Below, piece after piece: positions 33,446-42,244 of a stretch of 44,493 bases of DNA. A program made the translations under genes and the position numbers. The stretch lies in assembly GCA_946500425.1 (NCBI GenBank), contig CAMMVQ010000010.1:1-44493 (forward strand). The letters are read 5' to 3'. Each line of letters starts with the position of its first letter. Within the stretch, counting starts at the first letter, position 1. A model generated the notes under the pieces. The model was not told the DNA's origin. It saw only the letters and a list, made by a program, of their open reading frames with translations, and did no database searches. This DNA comes from an uncultured Mollicutes bacterium (GTDB lineage Bacteria > Bacillota_I > Bacilli_A > RF39 > UBA660).

Positions 33446-34058
33446 TATTATCAAACTCCTTGTTCATAAAAATATTAGATATGATAAGTATTATTGAACC
33501 TAAAATAATACTTGCAACAACGTCAGTTAAGTAATGAACTCCAAAATATATCCTGCTTAATCCGGTTAACACTATTAAAATTGATAAAATAGTAATTAAA
33601 ATGGTACGTTTTTTACCCGTTACCTTTTTGCTTATTAATAAAATTAAAGTTCCAAAAAACAAAAAAGCAGTAATCGTGTGCCCTGAAGGATAACTAAAAC
33701 CATCTTCGGTTATCCATTTCCACACTGGTCTTGTTCTTTGAATTAACAACTTTAACCCCTGCATTAATACTATTCCGGTAAATACGTTTATTACTATGTA
33801 TTTAAAATCACTAATGCTTTTCTTTCTAAGAAAGATAATGAAGGTAACTAAAAGTAAGATAAGTAAACCAACGGATGAAGCAAGGCTTGTTACCCAATAT
33901 AAAAACGTAGTTGTTTTATCAGACTTAAAGTTAATGATTTTATTAAAAACCGTCTCGTCAATCATTAACGTTTTTCCACTCATAACAAAGATTGTTAAAA
34001 ATACGAATAAAATTAATAAAATTGCTATTAAGTAGTATTCCTTTTTTATTCTTTTCAT
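33405..34058 (-). CDS. PAP2-family membrane phosphatase
   Basis: A 217-residue membrane protein with about six helices and the three-part acid phosphatase signature: KLLIQRTRP (motif 1), PSGHT (motif 2) and SRIYFGVHYLTDV (motif 3). Family members dephosphorylate undecaprenyl pyrophosphate, phosphatidylglycerol phosphate or related lipids on the outer face. The start ATGA overlaps the RSH stop by 4 bp. Confidence 0.9.
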   Translation of the reverse strand: MKRIKKEYYLIAILLILFVFLTIFVMSGKTLMIDETVFNKIINFKSDKTTTFLYWVTSLASSVGLLILLLVTFIIFLRKKSISDFKYIVINVFTGIVLMQGLKLLIQRTRPVWKWITEDGFSYPSGHTITAFLFFGTLILLISKKVTGKKRTILITILSILIVLTGLSRIYFGVHYLTDVVASIILGSIILIISNIFMNKEFDNNDKNKTNKAVQTK

Positions 34059-35242
34059 TTTTTCACTCCTAGTTTCTTAACTTTTCCATCATATAAAGGT
34101 TTAATGGTACTTAAGTCCATTCCGATGAGCGAAGTACACATATTTCTTACTTTTTCTTGTTTATCAGGACTCCAGTTACAAACGATACCAAGCTCGTTAT
34201 TCTTTTGCATTTCTTTCGTTCTGATTCTAACTTGAAATTGCTGATCACCATCCAATAAAACGTTCGTATTTAGGGACCTATATCCATTTTCTTTTGGTTT
34301 CTTAATAAAATCATAAAAAGTATTGGGTACTAACCTACAGAAATCTTTTAATGTGTTTAACGCTTTATAGCAATCATCTTTTTCCCAAACGACCATTCTT
34401 ATGGCAACTAAATCCAAAATTTCATCCAAACTATTACCCCTTACCAATTCATCATAAATTCCACCAACGTTCTTAACCTTATAATTATATGACATTGGTA
34501 CTCCTCGGGCGTTTAATCTTTTTTGAATCTCACCACCAATTATTTTATAACCAATAGCATTATCATTTTTTATTTGACAACGTAAATCATAACACTTTAA
34601 AAACTCATCCTCATAAAGATAAAAAAGACTCAAATCCTGAAGCTCATCCTTTATTGAATAAATACCTGTAAACCTTGCTAAAGGAACGTAAAAGCCAAGG
34701 GTTTCAGAAGCGATTTCTATTCTTTTTTCCTCTCTTAAAGCTCCTAAAGTAACCATGTTATGAAGTCTATCCGCTAATTTTATAGCGAGTATTCTTGCGT
34801 CATACGATATTTCACGAATGATTTTTTGATGAGTAGCTTTTTTCATTTCTTCTTTTGAAGTAAAACTAACGTCTTTCATTTTGGTCACCCCATCAACTAG
34901 CTTAGCGACGACGGAGCCAAACTCATTTTCTATTTCTTCTAAGGTACAATTAGTATCCTCGACCGTATCATGAAGTAAAGCCGCACAAATAGTTTCGTAA
35001 TCAAAACCACATTCAACTAAAATAGACGCAACATTTATTGGATGAGTTATGTAGGCATCACCACTTTTTCTTTCTTGCCCACGATGAAGTTCGGTTGCCT
35101 CACGAAGTGCCTTTAATATCATGCTATATTCACAAGTATTATATCCTTTTAAAATAAGACCCTTAATAAAACTAAAATAGGTTTTTGACATTTTTGTGCA
35201 AAGCTCTGGAAAATAACGTTCAATACCATTCATAAACATCAC
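34055..35242 (-). CDS. Short RelA/SpoT homologue: intact HD hydrolase, altered synthetase, no C-terminal domains
   Basis: A 395-residue protein. The N-terminal ppGpp hydrolase half is complete: HRGQERKSGDAYITHP, ALLHDTVEDT (the HD pair) and IKLADRLHNMVTL. The synthetase half is recognisable (DLVAIRMVV, FYDFIKKPKENGYRSL) but key positions differ from Rel proteins: GYxSLH is GYRSLN, EVQIRT is QVRIRT so the catalytic Glu is Gln, and EMH...AAHW is EMQ...VCNW. TGS, helical, zinc-finger and ACT/RRM domains are missing; full Rel is about 730 residues. I read it as a hydrolase-biased alarmone enzyme. It heads an operon with PAP2 and OGG. Confidence 0.85.
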   Translation of the reverse strand: MMFMNGIERYFPELCTKMSKTYFSFIKGLILKGYNTCEYSMILKALREATELHRGQERKSGDAYITHPINVASILVECGFDYETICAALLHDTVEDTNCTLEEIENEFGSVVAKLVDGVTKMKDVSFTSKEEMKKATHQKIIREISYDARILAIKLADRLHNMVTLGALREEKRIEIASETLGFYVPLARFTGIYSIKDELQDLSLFYLYEDEFLKCYDLRCQIKNDNAIGYKIIGGEIQKRLNARGVPMSYNYKVKNVGGIYDELVRGNSLDEILDLVAIRMVVWEKDDCYKALNTLKDFCRLVPNTFYDFIKKPKENGYRSLNTNVLLDGDQQFQVRIRTKEMQKNNELGIVCNWSPDKQEKVRNMCTSLIGMDLSTIKPLYDGKVKKLGVKK

Positions 35243-35321
35243 CTTCTTTACCTTTTAGTTGATATCTTTTATACTAGCATACGTTGGCGTGATTGTAAAT
35301 TATTTTTTTATAAAACAAGAT

Positions 35322-35341
35322 AAAAAGCACTAAAAAGTGCT
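35322..35341 (-). terminator. Terminator of the ttcA-glmR operon
   Basis: Minus strand AGCAC-TTTTTA-GTGCT hairpin plus U tract, overlapping the glmR stop. Confidence 0.75.
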
Positions 35342-36289
35342 GTTGATTAATTCTTCAAATATTTTTAACGATAATTTTATTGCGTCGTGTTTCAAAGTGT
35401 TATCATCATAAACTTTAACAAAGTTATCATGAATCGTTTTAACGTTCATTTTATTTAATTCATCTTTATCTAAAATTACGGCATCCTTTTGCTCTTCACG
35501 GTGATACTTTTTTTCGTACTCTTTACTTATTTTACCATCGTTTGCTATCACCGTTTGAACCTTTCTTTTACCAAGGTAAGCGTTAAGGGCTTTAACGTGG
35601 TCTGAGGCCTTAAAATCATCGGTTTCCCCTGGTTGGGTAAACATGTTACAAACGTACATTATCTTTGCTTTCGACTTATCGATGGCACTTATTATATCCT
35701 TACTAATTAAGTTGCAAATAACGCTAGTATAAAGACTTCCCATACTAAGAATAATTAAATCCGCGTTCTTAATACTATCTAATACCTTTTTGGTTATTAC
35801 TGGTTCTTTTTTATAATAAAGTTTTTTTATTTTTTTATTTGCTTCAGTTATGTTATGTTCTCCTTCTACAATCGTACCATCACTCATCTTGGCCATTAAA
35901 ATAACGTTATCTTCCGTAAGAGGTAAAACTTGTCCTTTTAAATTCAAAACCTTAGATAATGACTCAATTCCATCAGACATATTTCCAGTTATGTTACAAA
36001 GAGCAGTAAGAAGTAAGTTACCAACGGTGTGACCGTTTAAGTCACTGGTAGTATTAAAACGATACTCAAGTAATTTTTCAAATAATGGTTCGGTTTCTGA
36101 CATTGATGCAATTACCCTTCTTAAGTCACCTACGGCAGGTATGTCAAATTCTTTTCTTAACTTACCAGTTGATTTGCCATCATCACAAACGGATACAACC
36201 ACCGTAATATCAACCGGAAATTGTTTTAATCCTTTAACCAAGGTAGAAGTTCCGGTTCCACCTCCTAATATAACAACCTTTTTATTCAT
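35330..36289 (-). CDS. glmR: GlmR/YvcK family protein (gluconeogenesis factor, CofD-like fold)
   Basis: A 319-residue protein matching YvcK/GlmR: VILGGGTGTSTLVKGLK nucleotide-sugar-binding start, VSVCDDGKSTGKLRKEF, AVGDLRRVI, and GHTVGNLLLTAL. In Bacillota GlmR binds UDP-GlcNAc and stimulates GlmS, steering carbon to the cell wall. The usual rapZ-glmR-whiA neighbours are absent; instead it ends an operon with MBL, DnaQ-like and TtcA-like genes. The start overlaps the MBL gene by 8 bp. Confidence 0.94.
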   Translation of the reverse strand: MNKKVVILGGGTGTSTLVKGLKQFPVDITVVVSVCDDGKSTGKLRKEFDIPAVGDLRRVIASMSETEPLFEKLLEYRFNTTSDLNGHTVGNLLLTALCNITGNMSDGIESLSKVLNLKGQVLPLTEDNVILMAKMSDGTIVEGEHNITEANKKIKKLYYKKEPVITKKVLDSIKNADLIILSMGSLYTSVICNLISKDIISAIDKSKAKIMYVCNMFTQPGETDDFKASDHVKALNAYLGKRKVQTVIANDGKISKEYEKKYHREEQKDAVILDKDELNKMNVKTIHDNFVKVYDDNTLKHDAIKLSLKIFEELINSTF

Positions 36290-36815
36290 TATAATCTCCT
36301 TTCAAATATGGGTTATGCATTAATTCATAGCCCATGGTGCTACTTTCTCCATGACCAGGATATATTTTAACGTTAGCATCATACTTCTTTATTTTTTCTA
36401 TACTTTTTACCATCTCATTAACGTTACCACCATCAAGGTCGCACCTACCTATCGTTTCTTTAAACAAAAAGTCACCAGTAAACATTACGTTATCATCATC
36501 AAAAAAATACGTTGCAGAATCCTCTTTATGCCCAGGCGTTAAAATAATTTTAAAATTAAAGTTACCAATAGTTATGTTAGAATTACTTTTATAGTCTATC
36601 ACTGGTACGTTATATTCTTTTTTTAAAGCATCTAACGCTCCTACGTGATCAAAGTGATAGTGCGTAATTAAAACCGCAAGTACGTTTTTATCACCAACTG
36701 ATTTTTTGATTTTATCCCAATCATCTCCAGGATCAATTATCAGGCAAGTATTATTTTTAGATAACACGTAACAGTTTTCTTCTAAATAACCAGTTACTAT
36801 TTTTTCTACGTTCAT
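36282..36815 (-). CDS. Metallo-beta-lactamase-fold hydrolase (YqgX/GloB-like)
   Basis: A 177-residue single-domain MBL protein with all metal ligands: THYHFDHVGA (HxHxDH), PGHKEDS, FTGDFLF and YPGHGESS. Its size and C-terminal PGHG fit the small glyoxalase II-like group that hydrolyses thioesters. It starts 1 bp after the DnaQ-like gene stop. Confidence 0.88.
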   Translation of the reverse strand: MNVEKIVTGYLEENCYVLSKNNTCLIIDPGDDWDKIKKSVGDKNVLAVLITHYHFDHVGALDALKKEYNVPVIDYKSNSNITIGNFNFKIILTPGHKEDSATYFFDDDNVMFTGDFLFKETIGRCDLDGGNVNEMVKSIEKIKKYDANVKIYPGHGESSTMGYELMHNPYLKGDYNE

Positions 36816-36816
36816 C

Positions 36817-37272
36817 TTAAAGCTCCCTTATCAAAGCTTCGTATAATAAATCAACCAAATAATTACTAGGCTTTAAATCATACTTTTTAATAAGCTTTTC
36901 AAAAACATCATCATTAACTTCTAAATCAAGGTATTTAAAAACCGACTCTTTTTGATTTTTTACCGTTTCTAAATAATTTCTAGTATAATTATTATCAATT
37001 ATTAAAAGTGGTAAATCTTCTATAAATTTTTTAAATTCTGTAATGATTTTGTTTGTTGTTTTTACGTATTTAAAAGCGTCATTATCATAATCAGTCATCT
37101 TTAAGATATCTGGTACTTTTATCATTTCCTTATCTAGTCTATAATCAAATCTGTCCTCTAGTTTTATTCCGTTTATTTTTAAGGCGGATATTTGTGCTAT
37201 ATCACCCGTTTTAGGACTTAAACTAGTTGGAATGAGTTCTAATATTACGTACCTTTTATTTTTTAAATTCAT
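36817..37272 (-). CDS. DnaQ-like exonuclease-fold protein with degraded active site
   Basis: 151 residues from ATG 37272 (MNLKNKRYVI), supported by AAGGAAGG upstream. The N-terminus KRYVILELIPTSLSPKTGDIAQISALKINGIKLEDRF follows the DnaQ pattern ([26 protein letters not shown]...), but the DxE of Exo I is ELIP, so a metal-binding Asp is gone. The later Exo II part reads LLIIDNNYTRNYL where an active enzyme would have HNxxFD. It is probably a non-catalytic relative; the role is unknown. It starts 1 bp beyond the ttcA-like stop. Confidence 0.6.
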   Translation of the reverse strand: MNLKNKRYVILELIPTSLSPKTGDIAQISALKINGIKLEDRFDYRLDKEMIKVPDILKMTDYDNDAFKYVKTTNKIITEFKKFIEDLPLLIIDNNYTRNYLETVKNQKESVFKYLDLEVNDDVFEKLIKKYDLKPSNYLVDLLYEALIREL

Positions 37273-37273
37273 G

Positions 37274-38119
37274 CTATTTCCTTCCTTCATATTTATCATC
37301 ATAATCTTCTAAAAAATCATGCTTCTTTCCATTAGTTTTATAACCTCTCATCGTATCTAAGTTAACGTTTTCGGTCGCCCTAAAAATATTATACGGAATA
37401 AAACTATTTTCCTTACTTAAAGCCTCAATTAGTCGTTTTATCTCGATTCTTTTTGAGTTTTTGTTATCATCATAAGTATTTTCTTCAGTAAAACGACACG
37501 CACAGTTTAAAAACTCTAAATCGTTATATCTAGCCCATGCTTTAATATCTTTTTCTCTTACTAGATAAAGAGGTCTTATTAGCTCCATTCCTTCAAAATT
37601 ATCACTGTGAAGTTTAGGCATCATTCCTTTTATTTCTCCCCCGTAAATGATGCTGAGTAAGGTAGTTTCAATAACGTCATCAAAGTGATGACCTAAAGCT
37701 ATTTTGTTACAACCTAACTTTTTGGCATAATCATATAAACAACCACGTCTCATCCTAGCGCATAGATAACAAGGAGAACCCTCATCAAGCTTATAAACCG
37801 AATCAAATATATCACTATCAAACATACGTATATCAACGTTCATAATTTTAGCATTTTCTATTATCTTATTTTTATTTTTTTCATTATAACCAGGATTCAT
37901 CACGATGTATTTAGCATCAAAGTTAACCTTACCATGTTTTTTTAATTCTTCTATGCATTTAGCTAGCAAAAAAGAATCTTTACCTCCAGAGATACAAACC
38001 GCTATTTTGTCTCCTTCTTTAATAAGCTCATAATCCCTTACAGCGCGAGTAAACAAACGCCATATTTCTTTTCTAAACCTAACTATAATACTTCTTTCTA
38101 TTTCCTTATACTTTTCCAT
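37274..38119 (-). CDS. TtcA/TtuA-type tRNA thiolation protein
   Basis: A 281-residue PP-loop ATPase: CISGGKDSFLLAKC (ATP pyrophosphatase motif), SPCYLCARMRRGCLYDYA with the CxxC pair, the IALGHHFDDVIETTLLSI segment, and a third cysteine site ACRFTE. These cysteines bind a 4Fe-4S cluster in TtcA, which makes 2-thiocytidine in tRNA. The exact tRNA base is uncertain for this branch. First gene of the operon running to glmR; promoter not assigned. Confidence 0.88.
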   Translation of the reverse strand: MEKYKEIERSIIVRFRKEIWRLFTRAVRDYELIKEGDKIAVCISGGKDSFLLAKCIEELKKHGKVNFDAKYIVMNPGYNEKNKNKIIENAKIMNVDIRMFDSDIFDSVYKLDEGSPCYLCARMRRGCLYDYAKKLGCNKIALGHHFDDVIETTLLSIIYGGEIKGMMPKLHSDNFEGMELIRPLYLVREKDIKAWARYNDLEFLNCACRFTEENTYDDNKNSKRIEIKRLIEALSKENSFIPYNIFRATENVNLDTMRGYKTNGKKHDFLEDYDDKYEGRK

Positions 38120-38224
38120 ACGTACCTCTAATAATAATTGTATAATTAATAACGTTTTTAGTCAAATAAAGAAAATTGTAAAAAATAACAAAATTTATCC
38201 ATAATATTTAACAGGAGGTATAAA

Positions 38225-38746
38225 ATGAAGTTAAAGTATTTAAAAATAATTAGCATTATAATAAGCTTTGCACTTTGTTTCCCGCTACATTTTTTATATG
38301 ATAAGTTCCCATGCTTTTTAACTAGTGTTATTGCTCCAGTTAACGAAAGCATTTGGGAACATATGAAAATATTATTTGGAAGCATAATTATTTCTGGAAT
38401 AATAGAATTAATAATAATTAAATATAAAAAAATAACTAGCAATAACGTTTTATTCGCTAACTTTATCGCTGCTATTTTTAGCATTCCAATATTCTTAATA
38501 ATTTATTTGCCAATTTATAATGCCATCGGAGAAAATCTTCCAGCAACCATTTTTATAATGTTAATTGCAATTGTAATAAGCGAAATAATATCATGTTTCG
38601 TAATGAAACTAAAACCACTAAAATTAGAAACTATAAGTATCTTTTTAATCATTCTTACTTACGTAATATTTGGTGTATTAACGTATTTCACACCACAAAA
38701 AAGTTTGTTTTTAGACCCGGTAAACATTACGTATGGTATATCTTAA
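38225..38746 (+). CDS. Small integral membrane protein (DUF6512-like)
   Basis: A 173-residue protein with five predicted membrane helices and the polar segment PCFLTSVIAPVNESIWEHMKI after helix one, which I associate with the DUF6512 family of gut Bacillota. No function is known. SD AGGAGGT lies 6 bp before ATG. It is one of three large plus-strand genes and stands alone. It is divergent from the ttcA-like operon. Confidence 0.7.
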   Translation: MKLKYLKIISIIISFALCFPLHFLYDKFPCFLTSVIAPVNESIWEHMKILFGSIIISGIIELIIIKYKKITSNNVLFANFIAAIFSIPIFLIIYLPIYNAIGENLPATIFIMLIAIVISEIISCFVMKLKPLKLETISIFLIILTYVIFGVLTYFTPQKSLFLDPVNITYGIS

Positions 38747-38769
38747 ATATATCTTGAATGTTAATTCAT

Positions 38770-39345
38770 TTCAAAAAATTTATACATAACTTAAATTTCA
38801 TACCTAAAGATATTATAACCGGCAGCACACCATCATCATTACGTTTATAATCTAATCCAGTAAACGCGCTAAGTTTATGAACTTGAAAAACAGCGTTATA
38901 TTCAGAAAGAGTACCTATCAAATAACAAGCTCATGATGGTGCCGTTCTACACGTGTTGTCAGTAAAATCACATCCTAATAAGATTAATTCGTAATGAGTT
39001 ATTAGTCTTGCTTCTACGCTTGTTTTTCCTAAGGCTGTTTTTAAATAATTCTCATAGTTTCCTACGTATTCATAAAACAAGGAATTTTCATCATATATAT
39101 CAATTGGATAGCCATCTCCTTCGGATTTAACATATGATTACTTTTCCAATATTCATTCGTTGAAAAATAAGTTAAACCAATATGTGGGGAAGCCATCAGT
39201 CATTCCCTTAGCTGTACCACTCTGCAAACCATATCCTTCTGTTGATTTATCTATTAACGTACGACTATCTGAAGCAGCTGAAGTACATATACTTCCGTCC
39301 AAAATTACTATCGAAAAAGAAAAATAAAACTTATTATTGAAATCT
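38770..39345 (-). pseudogene. Decayed surface-protein gene with prepilin/adhesin-like C-terminal domain
   Basis: Reading on the minus strand, fragments of one protein appear in shifting frames: DGSICTSAASDSRTLIDKST, then TYFSTNEYWKSNH, then DGYPIDIYDENSLFYEYVGN and GKTSVEARLITHYELILLGC. The order ends with ...CRTAPS, a TGA (38933-38931) where the family has Trp, ACYLIGTLSEYNAVFQ and GVLPVIISL. The ARLIT-ELxxLGC...APSW...GVxPVI pattern is typical of repetitive exported proteins in this kind of genome. At least two frameshifts and one nonsense codon make it non-functional. Its remains directly follow the shortened leader at 39365-39440. Confidence 0.65.
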
Positions 39346-39364
39346 TTTATTATGTATAATAATT

Positions 39365-39440
39365 AAAAAGGGGGGCAAAAACACTAGCACCCAAATTGAT
39401 TTAATTGCATATAAAATGCAATGTTTGACAAATGTTAGTA
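39365..39440 (-). repeat. Shortened second copy of the attenuator leader
   Basis: Minus strand GCAATTAAATCAATTTGGGTG is identical to 5333-5313 of the radical SAM operon leader. The middle of the leader (about 40 nt) is missing, and the copy resumes with TAGTGTTTTTGCC and a T run, matching the 3' arm of the terminator. The antiterminator arm is lost and the -35 box is degraded (TTACTA). It sits in front of the surface-protein pseudogene. Confidence 0.6.
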
Positions 39441-39473
39441 AATATTATTTAAAAAATGATTTTTATATTATTT

Positions 39474-41279
39474 TTACAAAAATTTAGATATTACTCTTTC
39501 TATTTCATCATTTAAATTGTTTTTTAGGACAACATCATTAAAACCATCATTCATGTAATAGTCTTTAAAATGTTCTTTATTTTTCTCGAGCATAACAATA
39601 ACTGGAATTTTGAACTTTTTATTTTCCTTTAACTTTTTTAATACTGCAAATGCTGAATTATTTTTTAACTCATCATCTATTAATATTAAGTTATAAAATT
39701 CTCCAGCGTTTATTCTTTGGATACAATCTTTACCAGACATTGTTGTATTAATATCAACATTATACTTTCCTAGAATATCAGAAATAGCAAATAGCTCTTC
39801 CTTACTATCATTAACTATTAAAACTCTTTTTCTTCCATATACATCCGAAGAATATTTTTCAATATCTTTCATTATTTTAGATGATTCTTCTATTTTACAT
39901 TTTTGGTCTATAACAATAGTAAAAGTTGTTCCTTTATCTTTTTCACTTTTTATATTAAAACTTCCACCCAAAAGTTTGATTATTTTTATTGTTGCTTTTA
40001 AATCAACATCAAGTTTATCAAGCTTTTTAGCTTCACTATCAGTTAATTCTGTTCTATCATCTAATATGTCATTAACCTTTTCTATACTCATTCCTATGCC
40101 AGTATCCTCTATATTTATAATAATTCTAGCAACATCATATCTTACAATACAATCAATGTATATTCTTATATAGCCATCATCAGTGTTCTCTATACAATCT
40201 AAAATAACAGACATAAGAACTTGTTTAAGTTTAACATCATCGCCATTAAGACTAGTTGGAACATTATTACTTACTTTAAAATCTAATATTATATTTTTAT
40301 CTTTAATCGCATTTTGGGTAAGCCCCTTTATTTCGTTAAAGAAAATCGAAGTATTGTAATAGTCTTCTTTTATTTTAATTTTATTAGCATCCATTGATGA
40401 TATATCCAATATATTGTTTAATCTAAATAATATATTATTAGCATTAACGGATATAAGTCTTACCGCATCTTTTTTATCAACATCATCATCCAATTTATCA
40501 AATTTTTTAGTTATTTCAATTATATTTTTAGTTGGAGTTTTAATTTCCTCTGAAGTCTCAAATAAAAACCTAGACTTATCATCCATTCCCTGCTCCACTA
40601 ATTCTTTGTTTCTTAATAATTCATTAACCATTTTAAGGTCTGGATTCTCTATCGTAAAATACATTATAAATAACATAAAAGTAAACAAGTAATTTTCAAA
40701 CATTATTGAAGGATAAGAATCTCTTATTAATAATCCTGCAATATATAAAACTATTAAACAAATAAATGGTATATCTTTTGTAAAACCACTTTTATTCTTT
40801 ATAAATATAACAATTATTGAAATTATTATCAAAATAAAGTATAAAACTGTTGCCCCTAATACGATATCATATGATAAACCATATCCATCAAGAATATCGC
40901 CTTTATTAATAACATGTAGTGGTGTAATAAAAACTACAATGATTAAAATACCTGAAGAAAACCTTATTAATATATTTAAAATTTTTCTTATACTATCTTT
41001 CATGTTTAAAATTGAAATATTATATATTAAAATATTTATGATTAAGAGTAACATCAAACTCATATATATTTTTTGCATAATTGATATTACAAAATCATCC
41101 CCATATGTTTTTGCATATAAGAATGTTATTATTGCCATCAACGCATAAATAAAGTTAATAATCAACATTTTAGAATAGATTTTATTTTCTTTAGTATTTA
41201 ATCTTTTTTTACTAAAGTAAATAAATAATAAAAGTACTGCTAATAATTGTGTCGCTATTGGTAAAATTAGTGTTCCCAT
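39474..41279 (-). CDS. Degenerate membrane hybrid histidine kinase
   Basis: A 601-residue protein with seven or so N-terminal membrane helices (residues 1-215), a dimerisation-like helix, a GHKL ATPase domain and a C-terminal receiver-like domain (about 490-601). The H box, normally SHEIRTP, reads SEEIKTP, so the phospho-accepting His is Glu. The N box has DCIENT where kinases have NAxKxT, losing the Asn that binds Mg-ATP. The G1 box DTGIGM and G2-like GGSFNIKSEKDKGTTF remain. The receiver keeps an Asp in LILIDDELKNN and a Lys in VVLKNNLN. It probably cannot autophosphorylate and may be a sensor-scaffold. Confidence 0.85.
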   Translation of the reverse strand: MGTLILPIATQLLAVLLLFIYFSKKRLNTKENKIYSKMLIINFIYALMAIITFLYAKTYGDDFVISIMQKIYMSLMLLLIINILIYNISILNMKDSIRKILNILIRFSSGILIIVVFITPLHVINKGDILDGYGLSYDIVLGATVLYFILIIISIIVIFIKNKSGFTKDIPFICLIVLYIAGLLIRDSYPSIMFENYLFTFMLFIMYFTIENPDLKMVNELLRNKELVEQGMDDKSRFLFETSEEIKTPTKNIIEITKKFDKLDDDVDKKDAVRLISVNANNILFRLNNILDISSMDANKIKIKEDYYNTSIFFNEIKGLTQNAIKDKNIILDFKVSNNVPTSLNGDDVKLKQVLMSVILDCIENTDDGYIRIYIDCIVRYDVARIIINIEDTGIGMSIEKVNDILDDRTELTDSEAKKLDKLDVDLKATIKIIKLLGGSFNIKSEKDKGTTFTIVIDQKCKIEESSKIMKDIEKYSSDVYGRKRVLIVNDSKEELFAISDILGKYNVDINTTMSGKDCIQRINAGEFYNLILIDDELKNNSAFAVLKKLKENKKFKIPVIVMLEKNKEHFKDYYMNDGFNDVVLKNNLNDEIERVISKFL

Positions 41280-41321
41280 ATCTACTCCTCCATTATTTTA
41301 CATTTTATCACAAATAAAAAC

Positions 41322-41352
41322 AAAAAAACAACCTTTATTGTATTTGGTTGTT
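41322..41352 (-). terminator. Terminator after the acyltransferase gene
   Basis: Minus strand AACAACC...GGTTGTT hairpin with seven U, overlapping the end of the acyltransferase frame. Confidence 0.8.
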
Positions 41353-42244
41353 AACTCATTTTTTTTACAAAACCATAAGGCTTCTGCAAAACTACTTTAT
41401 CTTTATCTATGTATCTTGTTTTTTCAACATCTTGAGTAGTAAACCCGTAAGGACATTTATCAACGATACTTTGGGCAAAATCTTTTTCATCTATATTTAA
41501 ATTCTTTCTACTTTGAGGATGCTTTTCAATTATGTACCATTTTTGAGTTCCCATAGAATCTCTAAGTATTATATTTAATTCTTCTAAACTTAAAGTGTTA
41601 TACTCTTCCATTATAATATTTTTACCTATACTTACGAAAAAATCATTGTCATATTGTTCTATTGCAACCGGAATAATATCAGCACCGGTTTCCCTTGCCA
41701 TGGAAACAGCTCCCTTATATAGGTCCATAACTAATAGATTAGAAGTTATATTCCATGCCCCCTCAGGAAAAATTAACAAGTTACCATTTTTATTAAGTAA
41801 TTCTATGGCTCTTTTTTTTGCAATAAATCTATCCATCTTATCTTTAGTTTCCATGTTAATAGTACCATTTAAAAATAATAGTAAACCGGAAATATCTTTA
41901 TAAATTCCTTTTGGGTCACCCAAAAATAAATATGCGTGTTCTTTTATCGCCTCAAACACCCTTTGAATATCATTACCACCGATGTGCGTGCAAGCATAAA
42001 TTTTTGGTCTATCTGTTATTGTTCTCTCATCATTTATAACAGTAACAGTTTCCTTTGATAACTTTCTATCTAGCTTAACTAGTTCAAGTGGAAGTATATG
42101 TATTTTTTTTCTTAAATTTATTCCTTTTAATGGTATGTTACTTTCATATCTTTCAAGCCTTTTTTCCATATAATAATCACTTAATGTATCTACATCCATT
42201 TTCATTCTTTGAATAAAATTCTTATTTTCCATAGTTTCCCCCAA
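41351..42244 (-). CDS. PlsC-like lysophospholipid acyltransferase
   Basis: A 297-residue protein with the acyltransferase motifs HxxxxD (THIGGND, about residue 87), a GTINM-type second block, FPEGAWN (block III, the glycerol-phosphate binding FPEG) and DIIPVAIEQYD (block IV). These enzymes add a fatty acyl chain to lysophosphatidate or similar acceptors at the membrane. There is no clear membrane helix, so it is likely peripheral. A long N-terminal part of about 80 residues precedes the catalytic core. Acceptor unknown. Confidence 0.82.
   Translation of the reverse strand: MGETMENKNFIQRMKMDVDTLSDYYMEKRLERYESNIPLKGINLRKKIHILPLELVKLDRKLSKETVTVINDERTITDRPKIYACTHIGGNDIQRVFEAIKEHAYLFLGDPKGIYKDISGLLLFLNGTINMETKDKMDRFIAKKRAIELLNKNGNLLIFPEGAWNITSNLLVMDLYKGAVSMARETGADIIPVAIEQYDNDFFVSIGKNIIMEEYNTLSLEELNIILRDSMGTQKWYIIEKHPQSRKNLNIDEKDFAQSIVDKCPYGFTTQDVEKTRYIDKDKVVLQKPYGFVKKMS

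Noticed and set aside
38931-38933. TGA read as Trp (code 4)
   Set aside because: TGA sits at a Trp position of the pseudogene, but intact genes at 1751 and 4360 end in TGA and the pseudogene has other lesions.
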